Positions 1 through 5,952 of a stretch of 7,279 nt of DNA are shown piece after piece. Position 1 is the first letter of the stretch. Every line of letters starts with the position of its first letter. The notes under the pieces are model-generated. The model was not told where the DNA came from and made no database searches. It saw only the letters and a program-made list of their open reading frames with translations. The position numbers and the translations under genes are program-made. Source of the DNA: Oscillospiraceae bacterium (GTDB lineage Bacteria > Bacillota_A > Clostridia > Oscillospirales > Oscillospiraceae); NCBI GenBank assembly GCA_017415945.1, contig JAFQDR010000150.1:1-7279 (forward strand), read 5' to 3'.

Positions 1-501
1 ACAGGCTCGGGATGCATTGCCGCTGCTGTTCTGACGTACACCGCAGAGAAACACACGTCCGGTTATGCCGTTGAGCTATGCCCGGAGACTGCTGCACTGG
101 CTGAGAAAAATATAGCCGCCCTCGGATTGGCTGAGAGATGCGAAGTCATCATCGGAGATGCATCGGAGGATTTGTTTGCCGACAGATTCCCCGGGGAATA
201 TTTCGATGTGATCACCGCAAATCCGCCGTATATCGCGGAGGAAGAAATGCCCTCACTCGAAGCGGAACTGGCGTATGAGCCGAAGATGGCATTGACCGAC
301 GGCGGTGACGGACTTTCCCTGATCCGTGCGATCATAGAGGTGTACGGACGTCGGCTTGCGCCGGAAGGTGTAATGATCATCGAGCACGGCTGGAAACAGC
401 ATGAAGCGGTGGCGGAGATTGCCGGGTCATGCGGTATGTCGTGCGTGCGTCTTACCGATTTCGGAGGAAATGTCCGTGCGGCGGAAATAAGAAAAAACTG
501 A
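1..501 (+). CDS. prmC: Peptide chain release factor N5-glutamine methyltransferase PrmC, 5'-truncated by window edge
   Basis: The reading frame is open from base 1 to the TGA at 499-501, giving 166 residues of the C-terminal methyltransferase domain. The N-terminal release-factor-binding helical domain lies outside the window. Visible motifs are TGSGCIA at the very start (S-adenosylmethionine-binding motif I), an acidic residue in AVELCP after the next strand (SAM ribose), and NPPY at bases 220-231. The NPPY motif is typical of enzymes that methylate amide nitrogens. It is followed by the PrmC-like YEPKMALTDGGDGL stretch, which separates the family from generic N6-adenine methylases. In the family, PrmC methylates the glutamine of the GGQ motif in RF1 and RF2 in the cytoplasm, which aids peptide release. 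The gene ends 15 bases before ddl, so the two are probably co-transcribed. An internal ATG at 127 is not the start, because motif I lies upstream of it in frame. Confidence 0.95.
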   Translation, partial: TGSGCIAAAVLTYTAEKHTSGYAVELCPETAALAEKNIAALGLAERCEVIIGDASEDLFADRFPGEYFDVITANPPYIAEEEMPSLEAELAYEPKMALTDGGDGLSLIRAIIEVYGRRLAPEGVMIIEHGWKQHEAVAEIAGSCGMSCVRLTDFGGNVRAAEIRKN

Positions 502-516
502 AAGGTACTATATAAA

Positions 517-1572
517 ATGAAAACAATAATCCTGCTTTTCGGAGGCAAATCTTCCGAATATGAAGTGTCACTTTCGTCCGCAACGGCGGCGTTCAATAAC
601 ATTGATAAGGAAAAGTTTCATGTTATTACCGTGGGAATATCACGCGAGGGCAGATTCTTTGTCTTTGATGACGATCCGGCTATGATCGCGGCGGACACAT
701 GGATGAGGGGCAGAAAATATCCTCTGTCGCTTGATCTTGCAGAGGGATGTCTTACATACGAAAAGAACGGCGAAACCGTCAGAGTTGACGCGGATGCCGT
801 GCTTCCCATGATCCACGGAAAATTCTGCGAGGACGGTACACTCCAGGGTATGTTTGCCGTTGCGGGTATTCCGATTGTCGGATGCGACTGCCAGTCCTCT
901 GCGGTCTGCATGGATAAGGCGGTCACAAAGGCGATTATCGACAACCAGACATCCATCCGTCAGGCAAAAGCCGTTGTGGTCAGAGCGTGTGATGTGAAAT
1001 CCGAGGCTGATGCGGAAGCTGTACGCGAGAGATGCGAAAGAGATCTCGGATACCCCGTGTTTGTCAAGCCGTCAAGAGCAGGATCGTCTGTCGGAGTCAC
1101 GAAAGTAAAGTCCGCGGAGAAATTCGGCGAAGCTCTGTTTGCGGCGCTCCGTGAAGACTCAAAGGTGCTCATTGAAGAGGCGATTGTCGGACCGGAGATT
1201 GAAGTTGCGGTTCTGGAAGAGAACGGACGTTATACAGTCGCTCATCCGGCTGAGATCGACAAGGGATCTGCGGAATTTTACGATTACGAAACAAAATACA
1301 TCAGCGACGCGTCGTCGTACTATCTCCCGGCAAGACTGCCTGAGGATAAGATGCGCGAGGTTATGTGGTATGCCGAGGTGATATTCAAAGCGCTCGACTG
1401 CAGGGCATTCTCGAGAGTGGATTTCTTCTACACACCCGAGGGTGAGTTTGTGTTCAATGAGATCAACACACTCCCCGGATTCACACCGATTTCGATGTAC
1501 CCGAAGATGATGATCAACGAGGGAATCCCGTACGAGAAGATCCTCGAGAGACTGATCGAGACAGCAAAATAA
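517..1572 (+). CDS. ddl: D-alanine--D-alanine ligase
   Basis: This complete 351-residue ATP-grasp ligase joins two D-alanines for the peptidoglycan stem peptide in the cytoplasm. Visible signatures are FGGKSSEYEVS (residues 8-18, with the family glutamate E14), HGKFCEDG (100-107), GCDCQSSAVCMDK (122-134), VKPSRAGSSVG (183-193), the omega-loop FYDYETKY (254-261), RVDFF (300-304) and NEINTLPGFT (314-323). By analogy with E. coli DdlB, D302, E315 and N317 would bind magnesium. The omega-loop tyrosine Y255 fits D-Ala-D-Ala specificity rather than D-lactate (VanA lacks this motif) or D-serine. Overall the protein has the VanG/clostridial Ddl style, but no vanH, vanX or vanT neighbour is present, so a housekeeping role is more likely. 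One oddity is C104, where the HGxxGEDG motif normally has glycine. The ATG at 517 has only a weak AAAGG about 11 bases upstream. Confidence 0.94.
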   Translation: MKTIILLFGGKSSEYEVSLSSATAAFNNIDKEKFHVITVGISREGRFFVFDDDPAMIAADTWMRGRKYPLSLDLAEGCLTYEKNGETVRVDADAVLPMIHGKFCEDGTLQGMFAVAGIPIVGCDCQSSAVCMDKAVTKAIIDNQTSIRQAKAVVVRACDVKSEADAEAVRERCERDLGYPVFVKPSRAGSSVGVTKVKSAEKFGEALFAALREDSKVLIEEAIVGPEIEVAVLEENGRYTVAHPAEIDKGSAEFYDYETKYISDASSYYLPARLPEDKMREVMWYAEVIFKALDCRAFSRVDFFYTPEGEFVFNEINTLPGFTPISMYPKMMINEGIPYEKILERLIETAK

Positions 1573-1581
1573 AAAAACAAA

Positions 1582-1633
1582 CGCCAGACTCGGTTACGCC
1601 ACAAAAGTTTGATCAAAACTTTACTGATTGGCG
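1582..1633. repeat. Small nested inverted repeat between ddl and the glycosidase gene
   Basis: The 93-base gap after ddl contains a perfect 10-base palindrome TTTGATCAAA at 1608-1617. It is extended by AAAG and CTTT flanks with one bulged A, and enclosed by outer arms CGCCA (1582-1586) and TGGCG (1629-1633). It could be a weak terminator or attenuator or a degraded intergenic repeat. No U-run follows, so termination is not convincing. The CGGTTACGCCACAAAA stretch at 1591-1606 loosely resembles the GCCGGTTAGGCAAAA motif of the foldback element further downstream; that resemblance may be chance. Confidence 0.4.
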
Positions 1634-1650
1634 AAGTTGGGTTAAAATTT

Positions 1651-1657
1651 AAGGAGG
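1651..1657 (+). promoter_or_regulatory. Strong Shine-Dalgarno site that fixes the start of the DUF4091 gene
   Basis: AAGGAGG lies eight bases before the ATG at 1666, which is close to ideal spacing. An in-frame ATG at 1609 lies inside the inverted repeat and has no ribosome binding site, so 1666 is taken as the true start. Confidence 0.85.
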
Positions 1658-1665
1658 AAACAACC

Positions 1666-3327
1666 ATGTCACTTATTCTCAAGGCTATTTCATCCATGAA
1701 CAAATGCTTCATGGACGAATCCATCCACGACAAAAAACAAATCACCTGCGCCAAGGCTCTCCGCGGGGAGGAGTTTGCTTTCGAAATCGCCTACGCTGAT
1801 CCCGATCTGATTTCCTGTGCCAAGTGCGACCGGTATTTCCTTTCGGTGCAGTCCCCTCTTGCTGAGCATATCACAGTCCGCAGAATTGAGCAGGTGCCTG
1901 TCCGTTTCCCCTGTTTTGACGGTGCCGACGACTACTATTTGCGCAAGACACCCGGACTCTATCCCGATCTTCTCGGACCTGTTGATCCGACAGGCAAGAT
2001 CGTAGTAATCGGCGGTCAGCTGCAGTCTCTTCTTGTGACGGTCTTCATTCCCGATGATTTCCCGGCGGGCGAATATCCTGTTGCAGTTTCGTTCATAACA
2101 TCCGAAGGTGAAACGGCTGCATCGGCATCGGTTACGCTGAAAGTGATCGGCGCATCACTTCCTAAGCAGGACATGATCGTTACCCAGTGGTTCCATGCCG
2201 ACTGCATTGCGGACTACTACGAGCTGGAAGTATTCTCCGAAAAGCACTGGGAGTACATCGAAAACTTCATGGCGACGGCTGTGAAGAACGGTATCAACAC
2301 GATCCTCATGCCCGTGTTCACACCTCCGCTTGATACAGCAGTGGGCGGAGAGAGAACGACTGTACAGCTTGTGGATGTGGAAAAGACTGCGGACGGCTGG
2401 AAATTCGGATTTGACAAGCTCGAGAGATGGATTGAGATTGCGAACCGTGTCGGTGTTGAATATCACGAAGTATCGCATCTCTACACACAGTGGGGAGTGG
2501 CTCACGCTCCAAAAGTCATGGCGACGGTTGACGGCGAACACAAGCGCATCTTCGGATGGGAGACAGATTCTCTCTCTGACGAATACAAAGGATTCCTGCG
2601 AGCTTTTATCGCAGCTCTGAACGCAAAGATGGACTCGCTCGGCATTGCGAAGGATCATATCCTGTATCACATTTCCGACGAACCCGGATTTGAGCATCTG
2701 GAAGCATACCGCGCGGCAAAGGCACAGATCGAGGATCTTTTGGAAGGATACACGGTCATGGATGCGCTGTCCAGCTTTTCGTTCTACCAGACAGGCGTTA
2801 TCACGAATCCGATTCCGTCGAACGACCATATAGATCCGTTCATTGAGGCAGGCGTTGAACCTTTGTGGACATACTACTGCTGCGGACAGGGCTGGCGCAA
2901 TGTATCGAACCGTTTCATAGCGATGCCGATGCAGAGAACCCGTGTGATCGGTATGCAGTTCTGGAAGTACCGTGTCAAGGGATTTTTACAGTGGGGATAC
3001 AATTTCTACAACACGCAGTATTCGACGATGCACATCAATCCGCACCAGGTGACGGACGGAAATTATTTTGCGCCTGCCGGCGACTGTTTCTCGGTATATC
3101 CGGGCGTTGGCGGAGAAGTGCTTGAGACGATGCATCTGAAGGGATTCACGTATGCGCTTCAGGACACCCGATTGATGAATCTTGCGGAGAAGCTCGCCGG
3201 ACGCGAGGCGGTTCTCGGTATTCTCGAAGAGTGCGGAGAAGTGACATTCTCGCAGTATTCTCATGATGAGGAATGGCTGGAGGGTGTCAGGGGTAAGATC
3301 TGCGACCTTATCGATTCGCTGGTGTGA
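1666..3327 (+). CDS. DUF4091 / GH123-like glycoside hydrolase, cytoplasmic
   Basis: This 553-residue protein has a beta-sandwich-like N-terminal part (about 1-165) followed by a TIM-barrel-like DUF4091 region. Conserved-looking blocks are WFHADCIADYY (175-185), a NTILMPVFTPPLDT block (211-224), VSHLYTQWG (259-267) and YHISDEPG (334-341). Near the C terminus, GFLQWGYNFYN (439-449) and GDCFSVYPG (472-480) match the usual DUF4091 end. The adjacent D338-E339 pair corresponds to the Asp-Glu pair that GH123 beta-N-acetylgalactosaminidases use for substrate-assisted catalysis, so hydrolysis of an N-acetylhexosaminide is a reasonable inference. The substrate itself cannot be read from sequence. No signal peptide or membrane segment is seen (it starts MSLILKAISSMNKC), which suggests action on imported oligosaccharides. 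Neither neighbour is a sugar gene. The gene has its own strong ribosome binding site and may be transcribed from ddl or from a promoter in the 93-base gap that I could not identify. Confidence 0.85.
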   Translation: MSLILKAISSMNKCFMDESIHDKKQITCAKALRGEEFAFEIAYADPDLISCAKCDRYFLSVQSPLAEHITVRRIEQVPVRFPCFDGADDYYLRKTPGLYPDLLGPVDPTGKIVVIGGQLQSLLVTVFIPDDFPAGEYPVAVSFITSEGETAASASVTLKVIGASLPKQDMIVTQWFHADCIADYYELEVFSEKHWEYIENFMATAVKNGINTILMPVFTPPLDTAVGGERTTVQLVDVEKTADGWKFGFDKLERWIEIANRVGVEYHEVSHLYTQWGVAHAPKVMATVDGEHKRIFGWETDSLSDEYKGFLRAFIAALNAKMDSLGIAKDHILYHISDEPGFEHLEAYRAAKAQIEDLLEGYTVMDALSSFSFYQTGVITNPIPSNDHIDPFIEAGVEPLWTYYCCGQGWRNVSNRFIAMPMQRTRVIGMQFWKYRVKGFLQWGYNFYNTQYSTMHINPHQVTDGNYFAPAGDCFSVYPGVGGEVLETMHLKGFTYALQDTRLMNLAEKLAGREAVLGILEECGEVTFSQYSHDEEWLEGVRGKICDLIDSLV

Positions 3328-3334
3328 GTGATCT

Positions 3335-3356
3335 GCTTGCCCATGCATGGGTAGGC
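3335..3356 (+). terminator. Possible terminator hairpin after the DUF4091 gene
   Basis: The perfect palindrome CCCATGCATGGG (3340-3351) extends to a 9-bp stem (3335-3343 with 3348-3356, two G-U pairs) and a TGCA loop, beginning 7 bases after the stop codon. The T-rich stretch TTCGTTTTCTT comes only about 9 bases after the stem, so it is not a textbook intrinsic terminator. A palindromic protein-binding site is an alternative. An alternative fold pairs GTAGGC at 3351-3356 with GCCTAC at 3377-3382. Confidence 0.4.
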
Positions 3357-3588
3357 GTAAGGCGTTCGTTTTCTTGGCCTACGCGGCAGGCGCACAATGA
3401 GGACCCGTTATACTTCGTATAACAAGCCGAGCCCTCTTGTGAATCACCCGGGCTTCGTTTGGCTTAGATTATTGCTATGGCTGATAGTGATACGTTTCGG
3501 TTCGATTATGGCTAACCGCCGTTGTATCAGCCGGAACTTGAGCCGACAGCATCAAAACGCGGTCAGCGGTGATTTTTACGATATCACT

Positions 3589-3630
3589 CAGCTTTGGTTT
3601 ATAGAGAGAGCATCATATAAACTACAGCTG
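3589..3630 (+). repeat. Hairpin inside the foldback element
   Basis: Bases 3589-3603 can pair with 3616-3630 across a 12-base loop. Read as + strand RNA, 14 of 15 positions pair, counting one G-U pair, with a single mismatch. Confidence 0.6.
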
Positions 3631-3725
3631 AAAGCAGAGCTTTTTATCAGGCTAACCGCATTTGTCTTAGATAACGTCACCCTTACACCCATTGCGGCAG
3701 CATAATCTTTTAGAAAGCAATAATC

Positions 3726-3785
3726 TTGGCTAACCGCCATGGGTTAAAAGCGTTACTTCAATGCAAACCCATGCCGGTTAGGCAA
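3726..3785. repeat. Central 20-bp stem hairpin of the foldback element
   Basis: Bases 3726-3745 are the inverted copy of 3766-3785 at 18 of 20 positions, with a 20-base loop. The stem holds one copy of each orientation of the mini-hairpin motif. The two mismatches (G-G and C-C) are the same two seen when the motif copies at 3510 and 3915 are paired. The hairpin lies near the middle of the element and would form the tip of a long cruciform or RNA stem. Confidence 0.7.
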
Positions 3786-3993
3786 AATGAAAAACGAAAA
3801 CCTCATCCTAAACTTGATGTGATGCAATCACAATAATCTAAAGCTGAGACACAAACGTAAAATTAAAACAAAACTTAACCACCTGCACTCGCTTACAGCA
3901 TAAGCTAAAAATCCGCCGGTTAGGCAAAATCGAACCAAAACACCCGTCAAGCAAGCTGAAGCATAAATCCCAGCCAACCAAAGCCGGGTGATT

Positions 3994-4023
3994 CACAAGA
4001 GGTTGCGGCCTCAACCTCTTGTG
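3994..4023. repeat. Perfect 12-bp stem hairpin in the right arm of the foldback element
   Basis: CACAAGAGGTTG (3994-4005) and CAACCTCTTGTG (4012-4023) are exact inverted copies with a 6-base loop (CGGCCT). The left arm has the counterpart CACAATGAGG (3392-3401) with CCTCTTGTG (3433-3441), but there the loop is about 30 bases and carries a second small hairpin. Both ends of the element therefore carry the same local hairpin. No U-run follows on either strand, so it is unlikely to be a simple terminator. Confidence 0.65.
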
Positions 4024-4115
4024 CGCCGTCCGCGCAGGACCCCCAAACTAAGGATTTAGTTAAAACTCCCTCGCTGTAAGCCACCTCCCAATCAGTAACT
4101 CCAATAACTTAGGTA

Positions 4116-4144
4116 TTGATTTTTCCGACAATGTCGGGTATAAT
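4116..4144 (+). promoter_or_regulatory. Sigma-A-type promoter with a palindromic operator in its spacer
   Basis: A -35 box TTGATT (4116-4121) and a perfect -10 box TATAAT (4139-4144) are separated by 17 bases, which places transcription start near 4150. The spacer contains CCGACA-A-TGTCGG (4125-4137), a perfect 6-bp inverted repeat with one central base, which is an ideal place for a repressor to block polymerase. The GACA/TGTC half-sites loosely recall BlaI/MecI/CopY-type operators, but the spacing differs and the regulator is unknown. The leader that follows (4150-4223) is A-rich and low in G, with no obvious riboswitch fold. Confidence 0.75.
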
Positions 4145-4223
4145 ATATACATATAAGTGTACCCAAACATAATAAACCCAAAACCAAAGAAAAAGAAAAT
4201 AAACATAGAGAGGATGGTACGCC

Positions 4224-5873
4224 GTGAAAAATAAAATAATTCTCACACTCGTCGTACTCGCATGCTTCATCCCGACCGTCGTCGCATTCGCCAGCTATCA
4301 TCAGGTGCAGAATGCCCCGGTTGATCAGAAAACCGCCGTCTCAATCACTCTTGAGGATATCAATCAGAAGAAATATGTCCTCACAAAAGCGGAACACGGC
4401 GAAGAAGCTGAAGCACTTATCAATTTCTTCCTTTCGATGAAGGAAAAATCTCAGCCTATCGTCGCACTTCCCGATTCACTGATGGGTGAAAAATGCTACG
4501 TCGTTTCGATCGCAAATAACGTGCGTGCGGAATCCTATGAGTTCTACTTCTCACAGGATCCTACAACAAACTACTTCAGCGCAAGCGACGGTACTACATA
4601 TAAAATCAATGAAGAGGATGCAAAGCAGTTCATCACAAGCGTGTATGCAGAAAGCCTCTACGACGATTCCACAATGCCCACACTTCTGCTCTCGCATGAG
4701 TATAACGTGACTCCCGACCGCGCCGTTTGGCAGTATAAGAACTATACCGGCGAGTACGTTGACCGCGATGTTACACAGATTGTCAGCAGCGAAGTTGAGC
4801 TTTATGAACTCGAGGGCGGACTTGATCTTTCCTTCAGCCACGACCCCGACTACTGCAGCGTGAAGATTTCCGATTCTGCAGGTACACTTGTTTATGACGA
4901 TACACTTGCAAACCTCCAGGCGTTCAGACTCACCAATACCGCTGAGGTTAAGGTTGATGTTGTCGCAAAATGGTACGACGATCCCGGACGCTCCTTCTGC
5001 GGCGAACTGGATTTCTCTTTTGAAACGCTCGTTACAGCTCCGGCAGAATTCTATATCGGTATGCCCAATGTTGAAGCCGGTAAGTTTACAGCCGTTACCG
5101 CACTCAACGTAACACGTCACGAAAAGATTGAGTTTACCTCCAATCTTCCCATGTCACCGAAAATCACATTCTTTGATGCCGGCGAGAACAGAGCCGTTGC
5201 ACTCATCCCGATCAGCGCAGACTGCCCGTCCGGTACCTATACGCTTTCCTTCACATACGGCGGTACGGTTCAGGATACCAATATCAATATCACCAACAAC
5301 GGCGTGAAGACATCACAGTATACGGTTTCTTCAAGCGTTGTCTCGGTTTACAGAACATCCGCCGCATTGGAACAGTTCGATAACGCAGCCCGCGATATTA
5401 TGTCCAAGTCTGTCGAGACAAGACATTTCTCCGGTCACTTTGAACAGGGCGTGACAGGCAGCTATCAGCTTCTCCGCGGCTTCGGCAGAGATATCTACCT
5501 CAACGGCAGCTCTACCGTAACATACCGCAACAACGGCGTCGATTACATGGCATCCCCCGGATCGGATATCGTTGCCTGCAACGCGGGTGAAGTCGTATAT
5601 TCCGGCATCCTCGACTACTCCGGAAATATTGTTGTCATCGACCACGGCTGGGGCCTTAAGACATGGTACTATAACCTCGGATCCGTTACCGTCAATGTCG
5701 GCGACGTTGTATCCCGCGGACAGGCGATCGGTACAGCAGGTCAGACCGGCTTTACCGGTGCAAACGGCGCGCACATCGCAATGTCTGTCGGCGAATCGTT
5801 CGTATCTCCGTATGATACATGGTCCGACAGCCCCGTAGCCGCAAAGGTTATCATTCCTTACATCGACGGCTGA
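4224..5873 (+). CDS. Membrane-anchored or secreted protein with degenerate LytM/M23 domain
   Basis: The 549-residue protein starts at a GTG, ten bases after AGAGAGG (4207-4213). Residues 4-24 are a hydrophobic segment, either a signal peptide or an N-terminal anchor, so the rest is outside the membrane. Residues 27-410 match no domain I recognise and look beta-rich. Residues about 415-530 carry the M23/LytM fold pattern: NNGVDY (436-441), a NIVVIDHGWG block (468-477), NVGDVVSRGQAIGTAGQTGF (491-510) and AHIAM (516-520). Key residues of active LytM enzymes are altered. The HxxxD histidine is N436 (D440 kept), the histidine of the usual YxH is N484, and HxH has become H517-I-A519. Only D440 and H517 remain, so zinc binding and peptidoglycan cleavage are probably lost. 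As with EnvC, NlpD or SpoIIQ-type proteins, a scaffolding or amidase-activating role is possible. It has its own promoter and terminator, so it is probably monocistronic. Confidence 0.85.
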   Translation: MKNKIILTLVVLACFIPTVVAFASYHQVQNAPVDQKTAVSITLEDINQKKYVLTKAEHGEEAEALINFFLSMKEKSQPIVALPDSLMGEKCYVVSIANNVRAESYEFYFSQDPTTNYFSASDGTTYKINEEDAKQFITSVYAESLYDDSTMPTLLLSHEYNVTPDRAVWQYKNYTGEYVDRDVTQIVSSEVELYELEGGLDLSFSHDPDYCSVKISDSAGTLVYDDTLANLQAFRLTNTAEVKVDVVAKWYDDPGRSFCGELDFSFETLVTAPAEFYIGMPNVEAGKFTAVTALNVTRHEKIEFTSNLPMSPKITFFDAGENRAVALIPISADCPSGTYTLSFTYGGTVQDTNINITNNGVKTSQYTVSSSVVSVYRTSAALEQFDNAARDIMSKSVETRHFSGHFEQGVTGSYQLLRGFGRDIYLNGSSTVTYRNNGVDYMASPGSDIVACNAGEVVYSGILDYSGNIVVIDHGWGLKTWYYNLGSVTVNVGDVVSRGQAIGTAGQTGFTGANGAHIAMSVGESFVSPYDTWSDSPVAAKVIIPYIDG

Positions 5874-5906
5874 TTGCCGGGTGGGATAAATCAGAATACA
5901 AAAGAC

Positions 5907-5932
5907 AACCGTACGTTTTCCCACGTACGGTT
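5907..5932 (+). terminator. Probable intrinsic terminator of the LytM-like gene
   Basis: AACCGTACGT (5907-5916) and ACGTACGGTT (5923-5932) form a perfect 10-bp stem with a 6-base loop (TTTCCC), 33 bases after the stop codon. An A-rich run precedes it, and the short T-rich tail TGTTG follows. The tail is weak, but position and stem strength fit termination. The addB ribosome binding site lies directly after it. Confidence 0.7.
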
Positions 5933-5952
5933 TGTTGATAATGAGGAGTTTT

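Larger units (their letters stand above)
3510..3925. repeat. Five copies of an 11-base mini-hairpin motif in two orientations
   Basis: GGCTAACCGCC occurs at 3510-3520 and 3728-3738, and with one change (final A) at 3650-3660. GCCGGTTAGGC occurs at 3773-3783 and 3915-3925, both times followed by AAAAT. Each form can fold on itself (GGC/GCC or GCC/GGC stem, 5-base loop), and the loops TAACC and GGTTA are complementary. When the two forms pair as long arms, the only mismatches inside the motif are the second base of each small stem. These are the positions that had to change together to keep both self-hairpins. Confidence 0.65.
3378..4038. repeat. Large imperfect foldback (inverted-repeat) element, about 660 bp, no protein-coding gene
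   Basis: The two ends are inverted copies of each other. Segment 3433-3521 pairs with 3914-4002. Both arms are 89 bases, share one symmetry axis, and are roughly 70% identical by eye, with near-perfect blocks at each end (3433-3464 against 3972-4002, and 3494-3521 against 3914-3941). A further outer block, 3378-3396 against 4020-4038, matches at 16 of 19 positions. The left arm carries about 19 extra bases between the blocks, including the small hairpin GTTATAC-TTC-GTATAAC. The interior holds several shorter hairpins. No transposase or integrase reading frame is present. Candidate explanations are a non-autonomous MITE-like element or a large structured RNA. Target-site duplications could not be recognised, so the outer limits are approximate. 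Confidence 0.75.

Noticed and set aside
517..1572. Vancomycin-resistance ligase (VanG or VanA type)
   Set aside because: The sequence style is similar, but the FYDYETKY omega-loop fits D-Ala-D-Ala ligases and no vanH, vanX, vanT or vanRS gene is adjacent.
2155..2829. 224-codon open frame on the - strand
   Set aside because: It lies entirely antisense to the well-supported DUF4091 gene and has no recognisable domain.
3407..3423. loxP-like sequence (shares ACTTCGTATA with a lox arm)
   Set aside because: It is a simple hairpin with a 3-base loop and has no 8-base spacer or second arm. The likeness is chance.
3397..3705. Open reading frame of 102 codons on the + strand in the intergenic region
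   Set aside because: It has no convincing ribosome binding site, it runs through the inverted-repeat arm and several hairpins, and its translation has no recognisable domain. It is most likely a chance frame in a repeat.
3728..3783. Integron attC-like site (GTTAGGC end and TAAC-containing start around a hairpin)
   Set aside because: The 3' end fits GTTRRRY, but the 5' end GGCTAAC does not fit RYYYAAC. The two arms are equal in length, without the extra-helical bases attC sites need. No integrase or gene cassettes are present, and the other motif copies do not form attC-like pairs.
3510..3925. CRISPR array suggested by five short repeats
   Set aside because: The repeats are only 11 bases, irregularly spaced, in both orientations, and have no adjacent cas genes.
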